Notes: generated by a model not told the origin, from the letters alone. A DNA stretch of 64,000 nt from an uncultured Prevotella sp. (GCA_900315635.1 OMZV01000001.1:1-64000); one strand, 5' to 3'. Shown: positions 54,981-63,489, counted from the stretch's first letter. Translations and numbers: made by a program.

Positions 54981-55225
54981 GATGAAAGGACGACGATACA
55001 AGTCGTGCTGATTCGATCGGGATAGTCATCAAATAATTAAGAAAAACCGGGATGATTTCCCTTGTTAATGGCGGGCCACATAAATCGCATTTCCGCGACT
55101 AAGTCTTCGGACCGGTGGATTACAACGACGGGGAACTCCTACAATTTTTGTAACTCGGACTTTTCATCACATCGTCAGTGCGACTCTTATAGAGGTGGAG
55201 AGCCAATCGGTTTTCCACCTTTTTT
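54981..55225 (+). ncRNA. Structured non-coding RNA of about 240 nt, family not identified
   Basis: Starts a few nt after a consensus promoter and ends in a perfect terminator (55193-55225). No ORF of interest is inside. A long-range helix closes it: GTCG, CTGA and CGAT (55002-55017) pair with ATCG, TCAG and CGAC (55171-55184). Inside are TCGC-loop-GCGA and GTC-TTCG-GAC hairpins held by CCAC/GTGG, and TACAA-TTT-TTGTA further on. The 183-nt closed part has the size of 6S RNA, but I do not see enough to say so; it lacks RNase P, SRP and tmRNA hallmarks. The rest of the gap 54936-55351 holds repeat copy D. Confidence 0.75.
55193..55225 (+). terminator. Terminator of the structured RNA
   Basis: AGGTGG at 55193 pairs with CCACCT ending at 55220. 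The stem is extended by AGAGCC with GGTTTT (partly G-U) around an AATC loop, and followed by six T. Confidence 0.88.
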
Positions 55226-55242
55226 AATGCCCTTGTAAATCG

Positions 55243-55345
55243 TTGATAATCAAACGGGTTTCTAATCGGGTATCTTTTACATTCTGAAAGATACCCGATT
55301 AGACTCTAAAAGATACCCTTTTACAAGCTAAAAGATACCCAATTA
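55243..55345. repeat. 22-bp-period intergenic repeat element, copy D
   Basis: TTGATAATCA (55243) is followed by an inverted unit with GGGTATC at 55268. Three direct units follow, with GATACCC at 55290, 55312 and 55334, exactly 22 bp apart. The inverted and first direct units form a stem of 18 bp with one mismatch or wobble and a 5-nt loop. Very close to copy A in sequence. It lies between the structured RNA and the convergent nitroreductase gene. Confidence 0.85.
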
Positions 55346-55351
55346 CAAAAT

Positions 55352-56092
55352 TCAGTCTAGGAAGCCTTGCTGCTTTAGGGCTTCAATCAGTCCTTTCGAC
55401 ATCGCTTCGTTGTCTTTCTTCGTATATCGGATGTCGGTGAAAATCTGAGCCAGCGTCTCCTTGTGGTTGATCTCAACGAAGTGCTTGTTCTCTGGAAGTT
55501 CCTCTTTCTCCTTATAATATTTGTCGATGTCGGCAGGAGTATAGTCGTGATAAATCTCCGAATGTACGATGCTTGCCAGTGGCAGGCGGTCGCTCTGAGC
55601 CGGATTCTCGTCGGGCCAGCCAATCGTTATCGTAGCGATAGGCATCACCAGTTTCGGAAGTTTCAGTATGTCGATAATCAGCTTCGGCATGTAAACGGTT
55701 GTTCCAAGGAAGCAAGTGCCCAGTCCTGCCTCTTCGGCAAGGTTGGTAAACGTCTGGCAATAGAGCAAAGCATCGGTCGCGGCATTCATGAAACTCAGGA
55801 AGTTGTCATATCCAGGAACAGCCTTCCGGTTCTCTGCCCATAGGCTGGTGCGGCGGAAATCAGCACAGAATGTCAGTACAACAGGCGCTCCTTCAATCAT
55901 CGGCTGGTTGAAATGAGCGGGTGCGAGTTTCTCCTTCATCTCCTTGCTGCGTGTTACAACGACAGAGTAAAGTTGCAGGTTGCCCATAGTCGGAGTGCGC
56001 TCCGCCTCACTGAGCAGACGGTCGAGAAGTTCGTTGCTTACTTCTCTATCAGAATACTTTCTAATGCTTCTACGTTCGTTAAGAGTTTTCAT
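55352..56092 (-). CDS. Nitroreductase family flavoprotein (NfsA-like)
   Basis: A 246-aa FMN-dependent oxidoreductase: RRSIRKYSDREV at the N terminus, PTMGNLQLY in the FMN loop, and GLGTCFLGTTVY. The length and ordering suit the NfsA/FRP group, which reduces quinones or nitroaromatics with NAD(P)H. A TAACTTTG -7 box is on the minus strand at 56112-56119. The stop codon adjoins repeat copy D. Confidence 0.9.
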   Translation of the reverse strand: MKTLNERRSIRKYSDREVSNELLDRLLSEAERTPTMGNLQLYSVVVTRSKEMKEKLAPAHFNQPMIEGAPVVLTFCADFRRTSLWAENRKAVPGYDNFLSFMNAATDALLYCQTFTNLAEEAGLGTCFLGTTVYMPKLIIDILKLPKLVMPIATITIGWPDENPAQSDRLPLASIVHSEIYHDYTPADIDKYYKEKEELPENKHFVEINHKETLAQIFTDIRYTKKDNEAMSKGLIEALKQQGFLD

Positions 56093-56208
56093 TTTTAGAA
56101 ATTTTATGCCACAAAGTTACTAAAAAGTTTTCTTTTATGAAAAACTATTTGTAATTTCGCAGCACATTATTTATCAGAATTTATCAGAACATCTATCAAA
56201 ACATTTAA

Positions 56209-56817
56209 ATGCAAGAAAATAACAGCAACACTTTCGAAGGAAGAACCCCTGTCGATGTAAGGCGGTTGGTTGCCGATGCGCTTGCCAAGCATGGCGAGCA
56301 GAAAGGCGCTCCTCTGACTTCTGATGAGATATTCGCAGTGCTTGAGAACATGGGATTCACGGCAAACAATAGTTTGCAGATTGTCGAAGACCGTCCGAAA
56401 GAGCTTGAGTGCGACGTTGTCCGTTTCCAGAACAACCGTGACAAGTGGGTGGCTTTCGTCGGACTGCTCAATGGTTATCCATACGAGATATTCACAGGCT
56501 TGCAGGATGACGATGAGGGAATCCTGCTTCCGAAGAGCGTTACAAAGGGAAAAATCATCAAGCAGACCAACGAAGACGGCACTCACCGCTATGATTTCCA
56601 GTTTGAGAACAAGCGCGGATACAAGACAACCGTCGAGGGCTTGAACGAGAAATTCAACCCGGAGTACTGGAACTACGCAAAGCTTATTTCCGGAGTGCTG
56701 CGCTATCGCATGCCTATCAGCCATGTCATCAAGCTTGTAAGTTCTCTTCAGCTGAAAGATGAGAGCATCAATACTTGGAAGAATGGAGTTGAGCGTGCGC
56801 TGAAGAAGTATGAGTAA
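56209..56817 (+). CDS. Stand-alone C-terminal module of B12-dependent ribonucleotide reductase (NrdJ)
   Basis: The 202-aa product from about residue 60 (RPKELECDVVRFQNNRDKW, GYPYEIFTGLQDDDEGILLP, NKRGYKTTVEGLNEKFNPEY, INTWKNGVERALKKY) matches the C-terminal region of Bacteroidetes class II reductase. That region normally follows the 10-strand catalytic barrel and precedes a Cys-rich zinc tail. Both are absent. The first 55 residues (TPVDVRRLVADALAKHG) form an unrelated helical head. It has a near-consensus -7 (TAATTTCG, 56152-56159) and overlaps folB by 8 bp, so it is likely expressed. It may be a regulator or partner of RNR rather than a decayed gene. Confidence 0.75.
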   Translation: MQENNSNTFEGRTPVDVRRLVADALAKHGEQKGAPLTSDEIFAVLENMGFTANNSLQIVEDRPKELECDVVRFQNNRDKWVAFVGLLNGYPYEIFTGLQDDDEGILLPKSVTKGKIIKQTNEDGTHRYDFQFENKRGYKTTVEGLNEKFNPEYWNYAKLISGVLRYRMPISHVIKLVSSLQLKDESINTWKNGVERALKKYE

Positions 56818-57190
56818 CAATACCTTCATATTCCTTCGCGGACTCCGTTTCCATTCTCCGGTAGGCGTGTTGGGCCAGGAAAAGATTGTCGGCAACGATA
56901 TTGTTGTCGACATCCGTATCGGCTATCCATTCTCACAGGCTTTGTCCAGCGATGATGTTGCCGATACCCTCAACTATGCCGAAGTCTATGAAATAATAAA
57001 ACAAGAAGTTTCCCAATCGGTAAATTTACTTGAACGCCTTGCCGGGAAAATATCCGATAGACTCTGGCAAACTTATCCCGAGATTGCTTCCATTGACCTT
57101 CGGATAACCAAATCAAACCCGCCAATGGGCGCTGACGGTGACGGTGCCGGAGTGGAAATACACTTAATAAATACAAAAACCGGAGCTTAG
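56810..57190 (+). CDS. folB: Dihydroneopterin aldolase
   Basis: Splits dihydroneopterin to hydroxymethyl-dihydropterin in folate synthesis. The 126-aa protein has the family patterns LRGLRFHSPVGVLGQEK, VDIRIGYPF, DTLNYAEVYEII and LERLAGKI, and the late TKSNPP. It overlaps the upstream gene by 8 bp, so the two are coupled. A terminator straddles its stop codon. Confidence 0.93.
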   Translation: MSNNTFIFLRGLRFHSPVGVLGQEKIVGNDIVVDIRIGYPFSQALSSDDVADTLNYAEVYEIIKQEVSQSVNLLERLAGKISDRLWQTYPEIASIDLRITKSNPPMGADGDGAGVEIHLINTKTGA

Positions 57191-57203
57191 AACTTCGGTT
57201 TTT
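57175..57203 (+). terminator. Terminator overlapping the folB stop codon
   Basis: AAAAACCGGAG (57175-57185) pairs with CTTCGGTTTTT (57193-57203), an 11-bp stem with a G-U pair. The folB stop TAG is in the loop. Confidence 0.75.
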
Positions 57204-57216
57204 CGCATTTAATCAC

Positions 57217-57224
57217 TACCTTTG
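57217..57224 (+). promoter_or_regulatory. -7 box of the amiC operon
   Basis: TACCTTTG with only a T-rich region in the -33 position. The ATG of amiC follows 22 bp later, leaving a leader of about 15 nt. Confidence 0.55.
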
Positions 57225-57245
57225 CAGGAAATTATATAAATAGGT

Positions 57246-58754
57246 ATGCTAAAAAAGATTGTTCTAACATTGTTCCTCGTTCTCACAAGCGTTGCTTTTG
57301 GCTTTGCAGCCAACGGCTTCACATTGGTTATTGACGCAGGACATGGAGGACACGATACCGGTGCAAAGGGAGCATACTCACTCGAAAAGGACATTAATCT
57401 CAAGGTTGCATTGCTCTTCGGACAGTACGTCGAGCAGAATTGCAAGGATGTCAATGTTATCTATACCCGTAAGACTGATGTTTTCATTCCTCTGAAAACA
57501 CGTGCAAATATTGCCAACCGGAATAATGCCGACCTGTTTATCTCAGTACATACCAACGCATTGCCAAACGGAAGAATTGCCCGTGGATTCGAGGTTTACA
57601 CTCTCGGAATGCACCGTGCAAAGGATAATCTTGATGTCGCTATGCGTGAGAACTCTGTCATTGAGGAAGAGGACAACTACAAGCAGACGTACCAGGGCTT
57701 TGATCCAAAGTCCAGCGAGAGCTACATAATGTTCGAGTTCATGCAGAGCGCCAACATGCGCCGAAGCGTTGACCTTGCCAAGATGATAGAGAAGAGCGCA
57801 TGCTCTATAGCCGACAGAAATGACATGGGCGTCCATCAGGCTGGTTTCCTTGTACTTCGGGAGACATCAATGCCAAGCTGTCTTATAGAGCTAGGCTTTA
57901 TCACGACCCCCGATGAAGAGGACTTCCTGAATACTGACGATGGACTCGACAAACTGGCGCAAGGAATCTATAAGGCTTTCTTGAAATATAAGGACAAGTA
58001 TTCTAATAAGTCGGCAGGTAAATCCAATGCTGTCGCTCCGTCTAACGCCATTGCTGATTCAGCCTCGGCACCGACTGTCAGTACCAAGCCGGTCAATAAT
58101 AACGATAAGGACAGCTCCGAGCAGACATCGTTGACTCCGGCTAGAAAGGCTGGAACGATTGCCCCGGACAAGCCTGCGGCAAAGGTTATGGCGGCAAAGA
58201 AGAATGAGCCGGTCAGCAAGGTGGAGCCTATTAAGAAGGTAGAGAAGCCAAAGAAAGCTATTCAACCGACTAAAGAGGTTGCGCAGACCAAGGCTCAGAC
58301 AAAGGCTAAGCCTGTTGAAACGAGTAAGCCAAAGCCTGTTGAAACCAAGAAACCTCAGCCTGTTGTCGCAAAGACACAACCTGTTGTGCCAAAGAAACAA
58401 CAGACGACAGAAGAGAAGAAGACTGTAAATACTGCAAAAGACAAGCTTGTTCAGGGGCAGCCTGTATTCAAGGTTCAGGTCTTTGCAGTAAGCAGAAAGC
58501 TGCAACCAAACGACCCTTTGCTGAAAGGTCACAAGGATTTTGAGACCAGTTCTGAAGGTAGTCATACCCTGATAAAATATACCATTGGCTCAACAAACGA
58601 CTATAACGCTATTGTTGAACTAAAGAACAATCTCAGAAATGATTTCCCGCAAGCCTATATTGTTGCTTTTAAAGATGGAAAACCAATGAATCTTTATGAT
58701 GCAATAAACGAGTATAAGAAATATAATCGCAAACATAGTCACAACAGAAAATAA
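57246..58754 (+). CDS. amiC: N-acetylmuramoyl-L-alanine amidase with a SPOR-like tail
   Basis: A 502-aa periplasmic amidase that cuts the peptide from the glycan in peptidoglycan. It has a signal peptide (MLKKIVLTLFLVLTSVAFGFAANG), an amidase 3 domain (residues 27-245; VIDAGHGGHDTGAKG zinc His, ELGFITTPDEEDFL), a long Lys/Pro/Ala/Thr-rich repeat linker (about 260-400, KPVETSKPKPVETKKP type) and a C-terminal SPOR-like domain (VFKVQVFAVSRKLQ, IKYTIGSTNDY, FPQAYIVAFKDG) for binding denuded glycan at the septum. Its stop overlaps the next gene start by one base. Confidence 0.92.
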   Translation: MLKKIVLTLFLVLTSVAFGFAANGFTLVIDAGHGGHDTGAKGAYSLEKDINLKVALLFGQYVEQNCKDVNVIYTRKTDVFIPLKTRANIANRNNADLFISVHTNALPNGRIARGFEVYTLGMHRAKDNLDVAMRENSVIEEEDNYKQTYQGFDPKSSESYIMFEFMQSANMRRSVDLAKMIEKSACSIADRNDMGVHQAGFLVLRETSMPSCLIELGFITTPDEEDFLNTDDGLDKLAQGIYKAFLKYKDKYSNKSAGKSNAVAPSNAIADSASAPTVSTKPVNNNDKDSSEQTSLTPARKAGTIAPDKPAAKVMAAKKNEPVSKVEPIKKVEKPKKAIQPTKEVAQTKAQTKAKPVETSKPKPVETKKPQPVVAKTQPVVPKKQQTTEEKKTVNTAKDKLVQGQPVFKVQVFAVSRKLQPNDPLLKGHKDFETSSEGSHTLIKYTIGSTNDYNAIVELKNNLRNDFPQAYIVAFKDGKPMNLYDAINEYKKYNRKHSHNRK

Positions 58755-59713
58755 TGAAGAAAGTCTTTACACCCGAAGTCAAGATAGCTCTTGTAGCCAT
58801 AGTAGGCATCGTTGTCCTATTCTTTGGATTGCAGTTCCTAAAGGGATTGGATTTGTTCTCGGCAGAGAATATTTACAAGATTAAGTTCAATGATGTCAGC
58901 GGTCTTTCCGTTTCCAACCCTATCTATGCCAATGGATACAAGGTCGGAATCATCAAGTCGATAGACTATGACTACGACAATCCCGGTCAGATTACCGTTA
59001 ATGCCGACATTGACGAGAATATGCGTGTGCCAAAGGGAACAATGGCAGTCATCAGCTCCGACCTTATGGGCAACGTCAAGGTAGACCTCCATCTCGGTGA
59101 CGGCCGCCAGGGATATGTTGAGCCGGGTGGAACCATCAATGGTGAGTTGAGTGGGGGAGCAATGGGCGCTATCAAGGATGCCATGCCTACAATTAAGGCT
59201 CTTATCCCGAAGGTAGACTCTATACTGACCAGTGTCAACACTCTGTTGGCTGATCCGTCTATTGCTTCGACTTTGCATAACGCAAATAAAATCTCTTCAG
59301 ACCTTACTACATCAACCCGTGAGCTCAATACGTTGCTTGCCCAGCTCAATAAGCAGGTCCCGGGTCTGATGAATAATGCCAACGGACTGCTTACCGATAC
59401 CCGCGGAACCATGACCCACGCCAACGGAATGATTGGCAATGCCAACAACTTGCTCACCAATATCAATGGCAAGGTCAGCGACTTGGATGTCAGCGGGACT
59501 ATGGCAAAGGTCGACAAGACCCTCACAAATATGGAGTCTCTCACAAATAAGTTGAACAATAATAAGGGCTCACTCGGACTTCTGATGAATGATCCTACAT
59601 TATATAATAACCTTACTCAGACTCTTAGCGATGCCGACTCGCTGGTCACAAACCTCAAGGCACATCCAAAGAGATACGTCCACTTCTCGCTTTTTGGCAG
59701 GAAAGACAAGTAA
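58754..59713 (+). CDS. mlaD: MlaD-like MCE-domain protein
   Basis: A 319-aa protein with one N-terminal anchor (VKIALVAIVGIVVLFFGLQFL) and an MCE domain (residues 35-125; YKIKFNDVSGLSVSNPIYANGYKVG), followed by a long helical tail rich in Asn/Thr/Leu (repeated TNIN/NANNLLT units). MCE proteins bind lipid for transport between membranes. The matching permease and ATPase (mlaE, mlaF) are not in this window. It is coupled to amiC (1-bp overlap). Confidence 0.9.
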   Translation: MKKVFTPEVKIALVAIVGIVVLFFGLQFLKGLDLFSAENIYKIKFNDVSGLSVSNPIYANGYKVGIIKSIDYDYDNPGQITVNADIDENMRVPKGTMAVISSDLMGNVKVDLHLGDGRQGYVEPGGTINGELSGGAMGAIKDAMPTIKALIPKVDSILTSVNTLLADPSIASTLHNANKISSDLTTSTRELNTLLAQLNKQVPGLMNNANGLLTDTRGTMTHANGMIGNANNLLTNINGKVSDLDVSGTMAKVDKTLTNMESLTNKLNNNKGSLGLLMNDPTLYNNLTQTLSDADSLVTNLKAHPKRYVHFSLFGRKDK

Positions 59714-60102
59714 GTAGTTATTTAAAATAAGTCTAAATTCTTCGATTCAAGTTTCACGCTTTAAGACTATAGTGTAAGTATAGTGTTTATCAGATACTTT
59801 ACAAGTCGGTGTTAAATGTTTCACTATTATTGACATGTTTAATCGAAAAGCGTGATAACTTGTTGAGTAACAAAATATTGGAATTCTGCAAATTTAATTT
59901 TAGGCGGCTTTTTATCCTCTAGTGGCTAATTGCCTATTGATGTGGCATTTAGCCGAAAGAATGCGTTTTCACTTCAAAAATGAGGATTTAAATATGTGAA
60001 AAAAGTTTGCTATCTTTGCAAATGCTTTTCAGGGAGGTTACGGTCCTACTGAAACAAATTGTTAAAAATATTTAGTTAAACTTCGAAATACTTCGACTGT
60101 CA
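59714..60102. other. 389-bp gap upstream of dnaA, no gene
   Basis: Contains a 9-bp inverted repeat TCACGCTTT (59754-59762) and AAAGCGTGA (59847-59855). It also has an 11-bp hairpin with one mismatch, GGCTAATTGCC (59924-59934) with GGCATTTAGCC (59944-59954), and the dnaA promoter. No TTATCCACA-type DnaA box cluster is visible, so I do not call an origin here. Confidence 0.6.
60011..60018 (+). promoter_or_regulatory. -7 box of the dnaA promoter
   Basis: TATCTTTG. The -33 region is poor, suggesting a regulated promoter. The leader is about 80 nt. Confidence 0.6.
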
Positions 60103-61521
60103 ATGAAAGTAAAACCGACTGAGCTCTGGCAACAGGCTCTTCTTCTCATCAAGGAGAATGTTACCGGACAGCAGTTCAACACATGGTTCAAGTCCATAGT
60201 CTTCGAGTCTTTTAATGAAAAGAACAAGACTGTGCTGGTTCAGGTACCCTCACCATTCGTATATGAGTATCTGGAGGAGAACTTTATAGACCTGCTCAGT
60301 AAGGTTCTTAAGCGCATATTCGGCGAAGGCGTGCAGCTCTCTTACCGTATTGTTACCGATAAGACAAACAATCTCTCTCAGGTTGTAGAGGCTGATCCCG
60401 CCGACGATATACGCAATGAGGCAAAGAGCAAACGGCCAACAACACGTGGCAACCAGAGTCCGACAGTCCTCGATGTTGCCGACAATGACCTTGACCCGCA
60501 GCTCAACATCCATCAGACATTCAATAACTTCATTGAAGGCGAGAGCAACAAGCTCCCTAGAAGTATAGGACTTTATATTGCCGACCATCCTAACACTACT
60601 CAGTTCAACCCAATGTTCATCTATGGTCCGTCGGGTTGTGGCAAGACTCATCTGGTCAATGCCATCGGTGTTGCAGTAAAGAAGCGTTATCCTCAGAAGC
60701 GTGTCCTCTACATCTCGGCTCGTCTGTTCCAGGTTCAGTACACCAACAGTGTATTGCAGAACACGACCAATGACTTTATAAACTTCTATCAGACTATTGA
60801 TGTTCTGATAGTCGATGATATACAAGAGTGGATGACTGCCACCAAGACTCAGGACACATTCTTCCACATCTTCAATCATCTTTTCAAGAACGGAAAGCGC
60901 ATTATCCTTGTTTCCGACCGTCCGCCGGTTGACCTTCAGGGAATGAACGAACGCCTTCTTACCCGTTTCTCCTGTGGACTTATTGCTCCGTTGGAGAAGC
61001 CTAATGTCCAACTCTGCGTTGACATTCTGCACAGTAAGATTAAGCGTGACGGTCTTTCTATTCCTGAGAATGTAATCCAGTTCATCGCTGAGACGGCTAA
61101 CGGAAGTGTCCGTGACCTTGAGGGCGTTGTCAATTCATTGCTCGCTTATAGTGTAGTATATAACAGTGACATCGATATGCGCCTTGCCGAGCGTGTCATC
61201 AAGCGTGCCGTTAAGATTGATGATGAGCCACTTACCATCGACGATATACTCGAAAAGGTTGGCAAGCACTTCAATGTTACAACCCAGAATATCAATAGTC
61301 GGAGCCGTAAGCGCGACTTTGTCATTGCCCGTCAGGTGAGCATGTATCTCGCTCAAAAGTATACTAAGATGCCTGCAAGCCGTATCGGAAAGCTGGTCGG
61401 AGGTCGTGACCACAGCACTGTTATTCACAGTTGCACGCAAGTGGAACAGCGGTTGAAGATTGACAAGGCTTTCTGTGAAGAGGTTACTTCGATAGAAACA
61501 TCATTTAAGTTGAAAGGATAA
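60103..61521 (+). CDS. dnaA: Chromosomal replication initiator DnaA
   Basis: A 472-aa AAA+ protein that opens the origin. Domain I is at residues 1-85 (LWQQALLLIKENVTGQQFNTWFKSI) and a variable linker at 90-140. The AAA+ domain has Walker A YGPSGCGKTHL, Walker B VLIVDDIQ and a sensor region. The DNA-binding domain IV carries the signature GGRDHSTVIHSC. It is monocistronic and ends in a strong terminator. The gene sits between mlaD and a GH10-like gene, not beside dnaN or gyrB. Confidence 0.97.
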   Translation: MKVKPTELWQQALLLIKENVTGQQFNTWFKSIVFESFNEKNKTVLVQVPSPFVYEYLEENFIDLLSKVLKRIFGEGVQLSYRIVTDKTNNLSQVVEADPADDIRNEAKSKRPTTRGNQSPTVLDVADNDLDPQLNIHQTFNNFIEGESNKLPRSIGLYIADHPNTTQFNPMFIYGPSGCGKTHLVNAIGVAVKKRYPQKRVLYISARLFQVQYTNSVLQNTTNDFINFYQTIDVLIVDDIQEWMTATKTQDTFFHIFNHLFKNGKRIILVSDRPPVDLQGMNERLLTRFSCGLIAPLEKPNVQLCVDILHSKIKRDGLSIPENVIQFIAETANGSVRDLEGVVNSLLAYSVVYNSDIDMRLAERVIKRAVKIDDEPLTIDDILEKVGKHFNVTTQNINSRSRKRDFVIARQVSMYLAQKYTKMPASRIGKLVGGRDHSTVIHSCTQVEQRLKIDKAFCEEVTSIETSFKLKG

Positions 61522-61530
61522 ACAACAATA

Positions 61531-61562
61531 AAGGCTCATTTGAATTCCAAATGAGCCTTTTT
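61531..61562. terminator. Terminator after dnaA
   Basis: AAGGCTCATTTG (61531-61542) pairs with CAAATGAGCCTT (61548-61559), a perfect 12-bp stem followed by TTTT. Confidence 0.9.
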
Positions 61563-61600
61563 CGGATTTTTTTGAGTCTTACTTGCATTGTAAAAAGCCG

Positions 61601-61685
61601 CTAATTAGTTTGTTTCTAGCCGTTAGAACCAAGCTAATTAAGCATCGGAAGCAATCTAATTAGCCATTGGAAGCAACCTAATTAG
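61601..61685. repeat. 22-bp-period intergenic repeat element, copy E
   Basis: CTAATTA starts at 61634, 61656 and 61678 (22-bp steps), and also at 61601, 33 bp before. The intervening arms are CATCGGAAGCAAT and CATTGGAAGCAAC. This variant differs most in sequence from the other copies but keeps the register and the convergent position. The last unit contains the stop codon of the GH10-like gene. Confidence 0.7.
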
Positions 61686-63412
61686 GCACTCCTAGCAAAT
61701 CTTCTCTTTATCAAGAAGAATCCAAAACGAACCTTGCTCGTCTTCTTCTTGTTGTATTTCGAAATATAGTTCAGTATGTAGAAGCCGTTTTGAAGTCCTT
61801 CTACATTGACAGAGAGCTCGTCATCGGAGCCTTTTGCATGCCTCAATTTTCTGATTGTTTGCCCTTCGGCGTCGGTTGCCACGAAGTGTCCTTTGCTGTT
61901 ATAGAACCCTTTTATCAATGAGAACGGAACTTTGACGATGCTCCCATTGCATTCCAGTTGCCCCTTGGCAGGCTTCGGAGGTCGCCAGCTTTGCACCGGG
62001 TCACTTTCGTTGCCATACCTGTCCATAGTCGTTACGGCGAAATATTGTGGTTGCCATTTTGCGTTCTTAGACAGGTAAACAATGTCGGAAGAATAACGCT
62101 GGAGTATCAGGTTGCTTGCGTCAGTCACATCCACAGGCCACGAATCAGAAGCATAAACATTATAGAATACCTTGTTTCTATCATTCGATGGTGAGCCAAT
62201 GATGGTCAGTATTCCGTCCTTGACCTGTATTTTGTCCGGACTTGCAGGCTTATTGCTGCTAATCCATGTCATTGGCGGTATCAAGGCAGGACTTTGACCG
62301 TAAGCATTTGCAGAGAAGTCATAGATGCCCTGGTAGTTGGAAGTGAGGAACCTTGAACGGAAGTGGGCAGTACCCAAGCCGAGCCAACGGGCTACCATCA
62401 TCTCTCTTGTTATGTCGCTGAGAGTCCATCCGTATTTACCGCCTTCACGAGGGTCGAGGAAATAAGTGCCGAGTCCTGCCGCAATAGACTTTCCATAGCT
62501 GTTTTCAGCCCAGTCGGCGGCAAATGGATAGAAGTTGTTTCCACGGAAATACATCATCGGGTAGAGCTGGTCCATCAGTCCGAGACGCAGCCACAGCTGT
62601 GCGTCTTGCGATACCCGGTCGCGTGCATTCCAGTTGTTCGATGAGTAACGGGACAGGTCGGAATATTTGCCGATAGGCGAGCAGCTAATCTTTACGTAAG
62701 GCTTTTCAGCCTTGACAGCGTCGTGAACTTTTCTGACAATATCTGTTATCTTGCTTCTTCGCCACTGGGCAATGTACTCATTCTTCGGCGCTGGCAGCAT
62801 TTCTGGGTATCGGATGTAGTCGAGGTGTATGCCGTCAACGTCATAATGGGTGGTTATCTCTCGGGCTAGTGAGGCTACAAGGTCGCCGGTTGATGGACTG
62901 GAAGGGTCGAGGAAAGCATCGGCTTCAAACTTGAACATCTTATAGCCCTGCTTTCGAAGCCGTTTGGCGGCTAGCCCGTTGTATGGTCCGACAGGAAGAG
63001 TGGCTATCCATGCCTGTATTTCCATCCCACGCTTATGGCATTCGTTGACTGCAAAGGCAAGAGGGTCGTAACCTGGATTTCCGCCGAACCGACCTGTCAT
63101 GCAGGCATCCCAAGGCTCTATTGCCGAAGGATAAATGGTTGACGCACGGTCAACGACCTGAAAGAGGACAGTGTTTATATTTGCCTTTTGGTATTCGTCG
63201 AGAATGTCACAGAGTTCTTTCTTCTGTTTTTCGATTGACCTTTGGTCTCTTGCGAACGTCTTTGGCCAGTCCAGATTCTTCAGAGTCGTGAGCCATACCG
63301 CACGTACTTCATGCTTCGGCGATTTGGCTACTTGACCGAAAGCATTGCAATTTATGGCAAGCGACATGATGGTGAGGGCTAGGGCTTGTTTTAATATATC
63401 CTTGATTATCAT
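61682..63412 (-). CDS. Family 10-like glycosyl hydrolase (GHL10/DUF187)
   Basis: A 576-aa secreted protein: signal segment (MIIKDILKQALALTIMSLAINCNAFG), then a GHL10 TIM barrel (residues 30-370; VRAVWLTTLKNLDWPK, DVDGIHLDYIRYPE with acidic candidates), and after about 380 two beta-rich regions with a C-terminal end that could be a sorting tail (GFYILNYISKYN). The family probably acts on glycans, and peptidoglycan side chains have been suggested for relatives. The frame is open to a TTG at 63433; the ATG at 63412 gives a better signal peptide. Confidence 0.85.
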   Translation of the reverse strand: MIIKDILKQALALTIMSLAINCNAFGQVAKSPKHEVRAVWLTTLKNLDWPKTFARDQRSIEKQKKELCDILDEYQKANINTVLFQVVDRASTIYPSAIEPWDACMTGRFGGNPGYDPLAFAVNECHKRGMEIQAWIATLPVGPYNGLAAKRLRKQGYKMFKFEADAFLDPSSPSTGDLVASLAREITTHYDVDGIHLDYIRYPEMLPAPKNEYIAQWRRSKITDIVRKVHDAVKAEKPYVKISCSPIGKYSDLSRYSSNNWNARDRVSQDAQLWLRLGLMDQLYPMMYFRGNNFYPFAADWAENSYGKSIAAGLGTYFLDPREGGKYGWTLSDITREMMVARWLGLGTAHFRSRFLTSNYQGIYDFSANAYGQSPALIPPMTWISSNKPASPDKIQVKDGILTIIGSPSNDRNKVFYNVYASDSWPVDVTDASNLILQRYSSDIVYLSKNAKWQPQYFAVTTMDRYGNESDPVQSWRPPKPAKGQLECNGSIVKVPFSLIKGFYNSKGHFVATDAEGQTIRKLRHAKGSDDELSVNVEGLQNGFYILNYISKYNKKKTSKVRFGFFLIKRRFARSA

Positions 63413-63489
63413 ATTCTTGACTTGAATGTTCAATATGTAAGAGCTATGAAAAATATTTTATTGTAGCTCTAGTGCTGCTAAATTTTCTG

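Noticed and set aside
54981-55225. tmRNA, RNase P or SRP RNA at this locus
   Set aside because: No tRNA-like ends or tag frame, no GAGGAAAGTCCGGGC-type block, and no SRP tetraloop helix.
55243-55345. CRISPR array from the regularly spaced units in copies A and D
   Set aside because: Spacers are only 4-5 nt, the first unit is inverted, units are not identical and no cas gene is near.
59714-60102. Replication origin next to dnaA
   Set aside because: No cluster of TTATCCACA-type boxes and no AT-rich unwinding region with repeats; in this phylum the origin is often away from dnaA.
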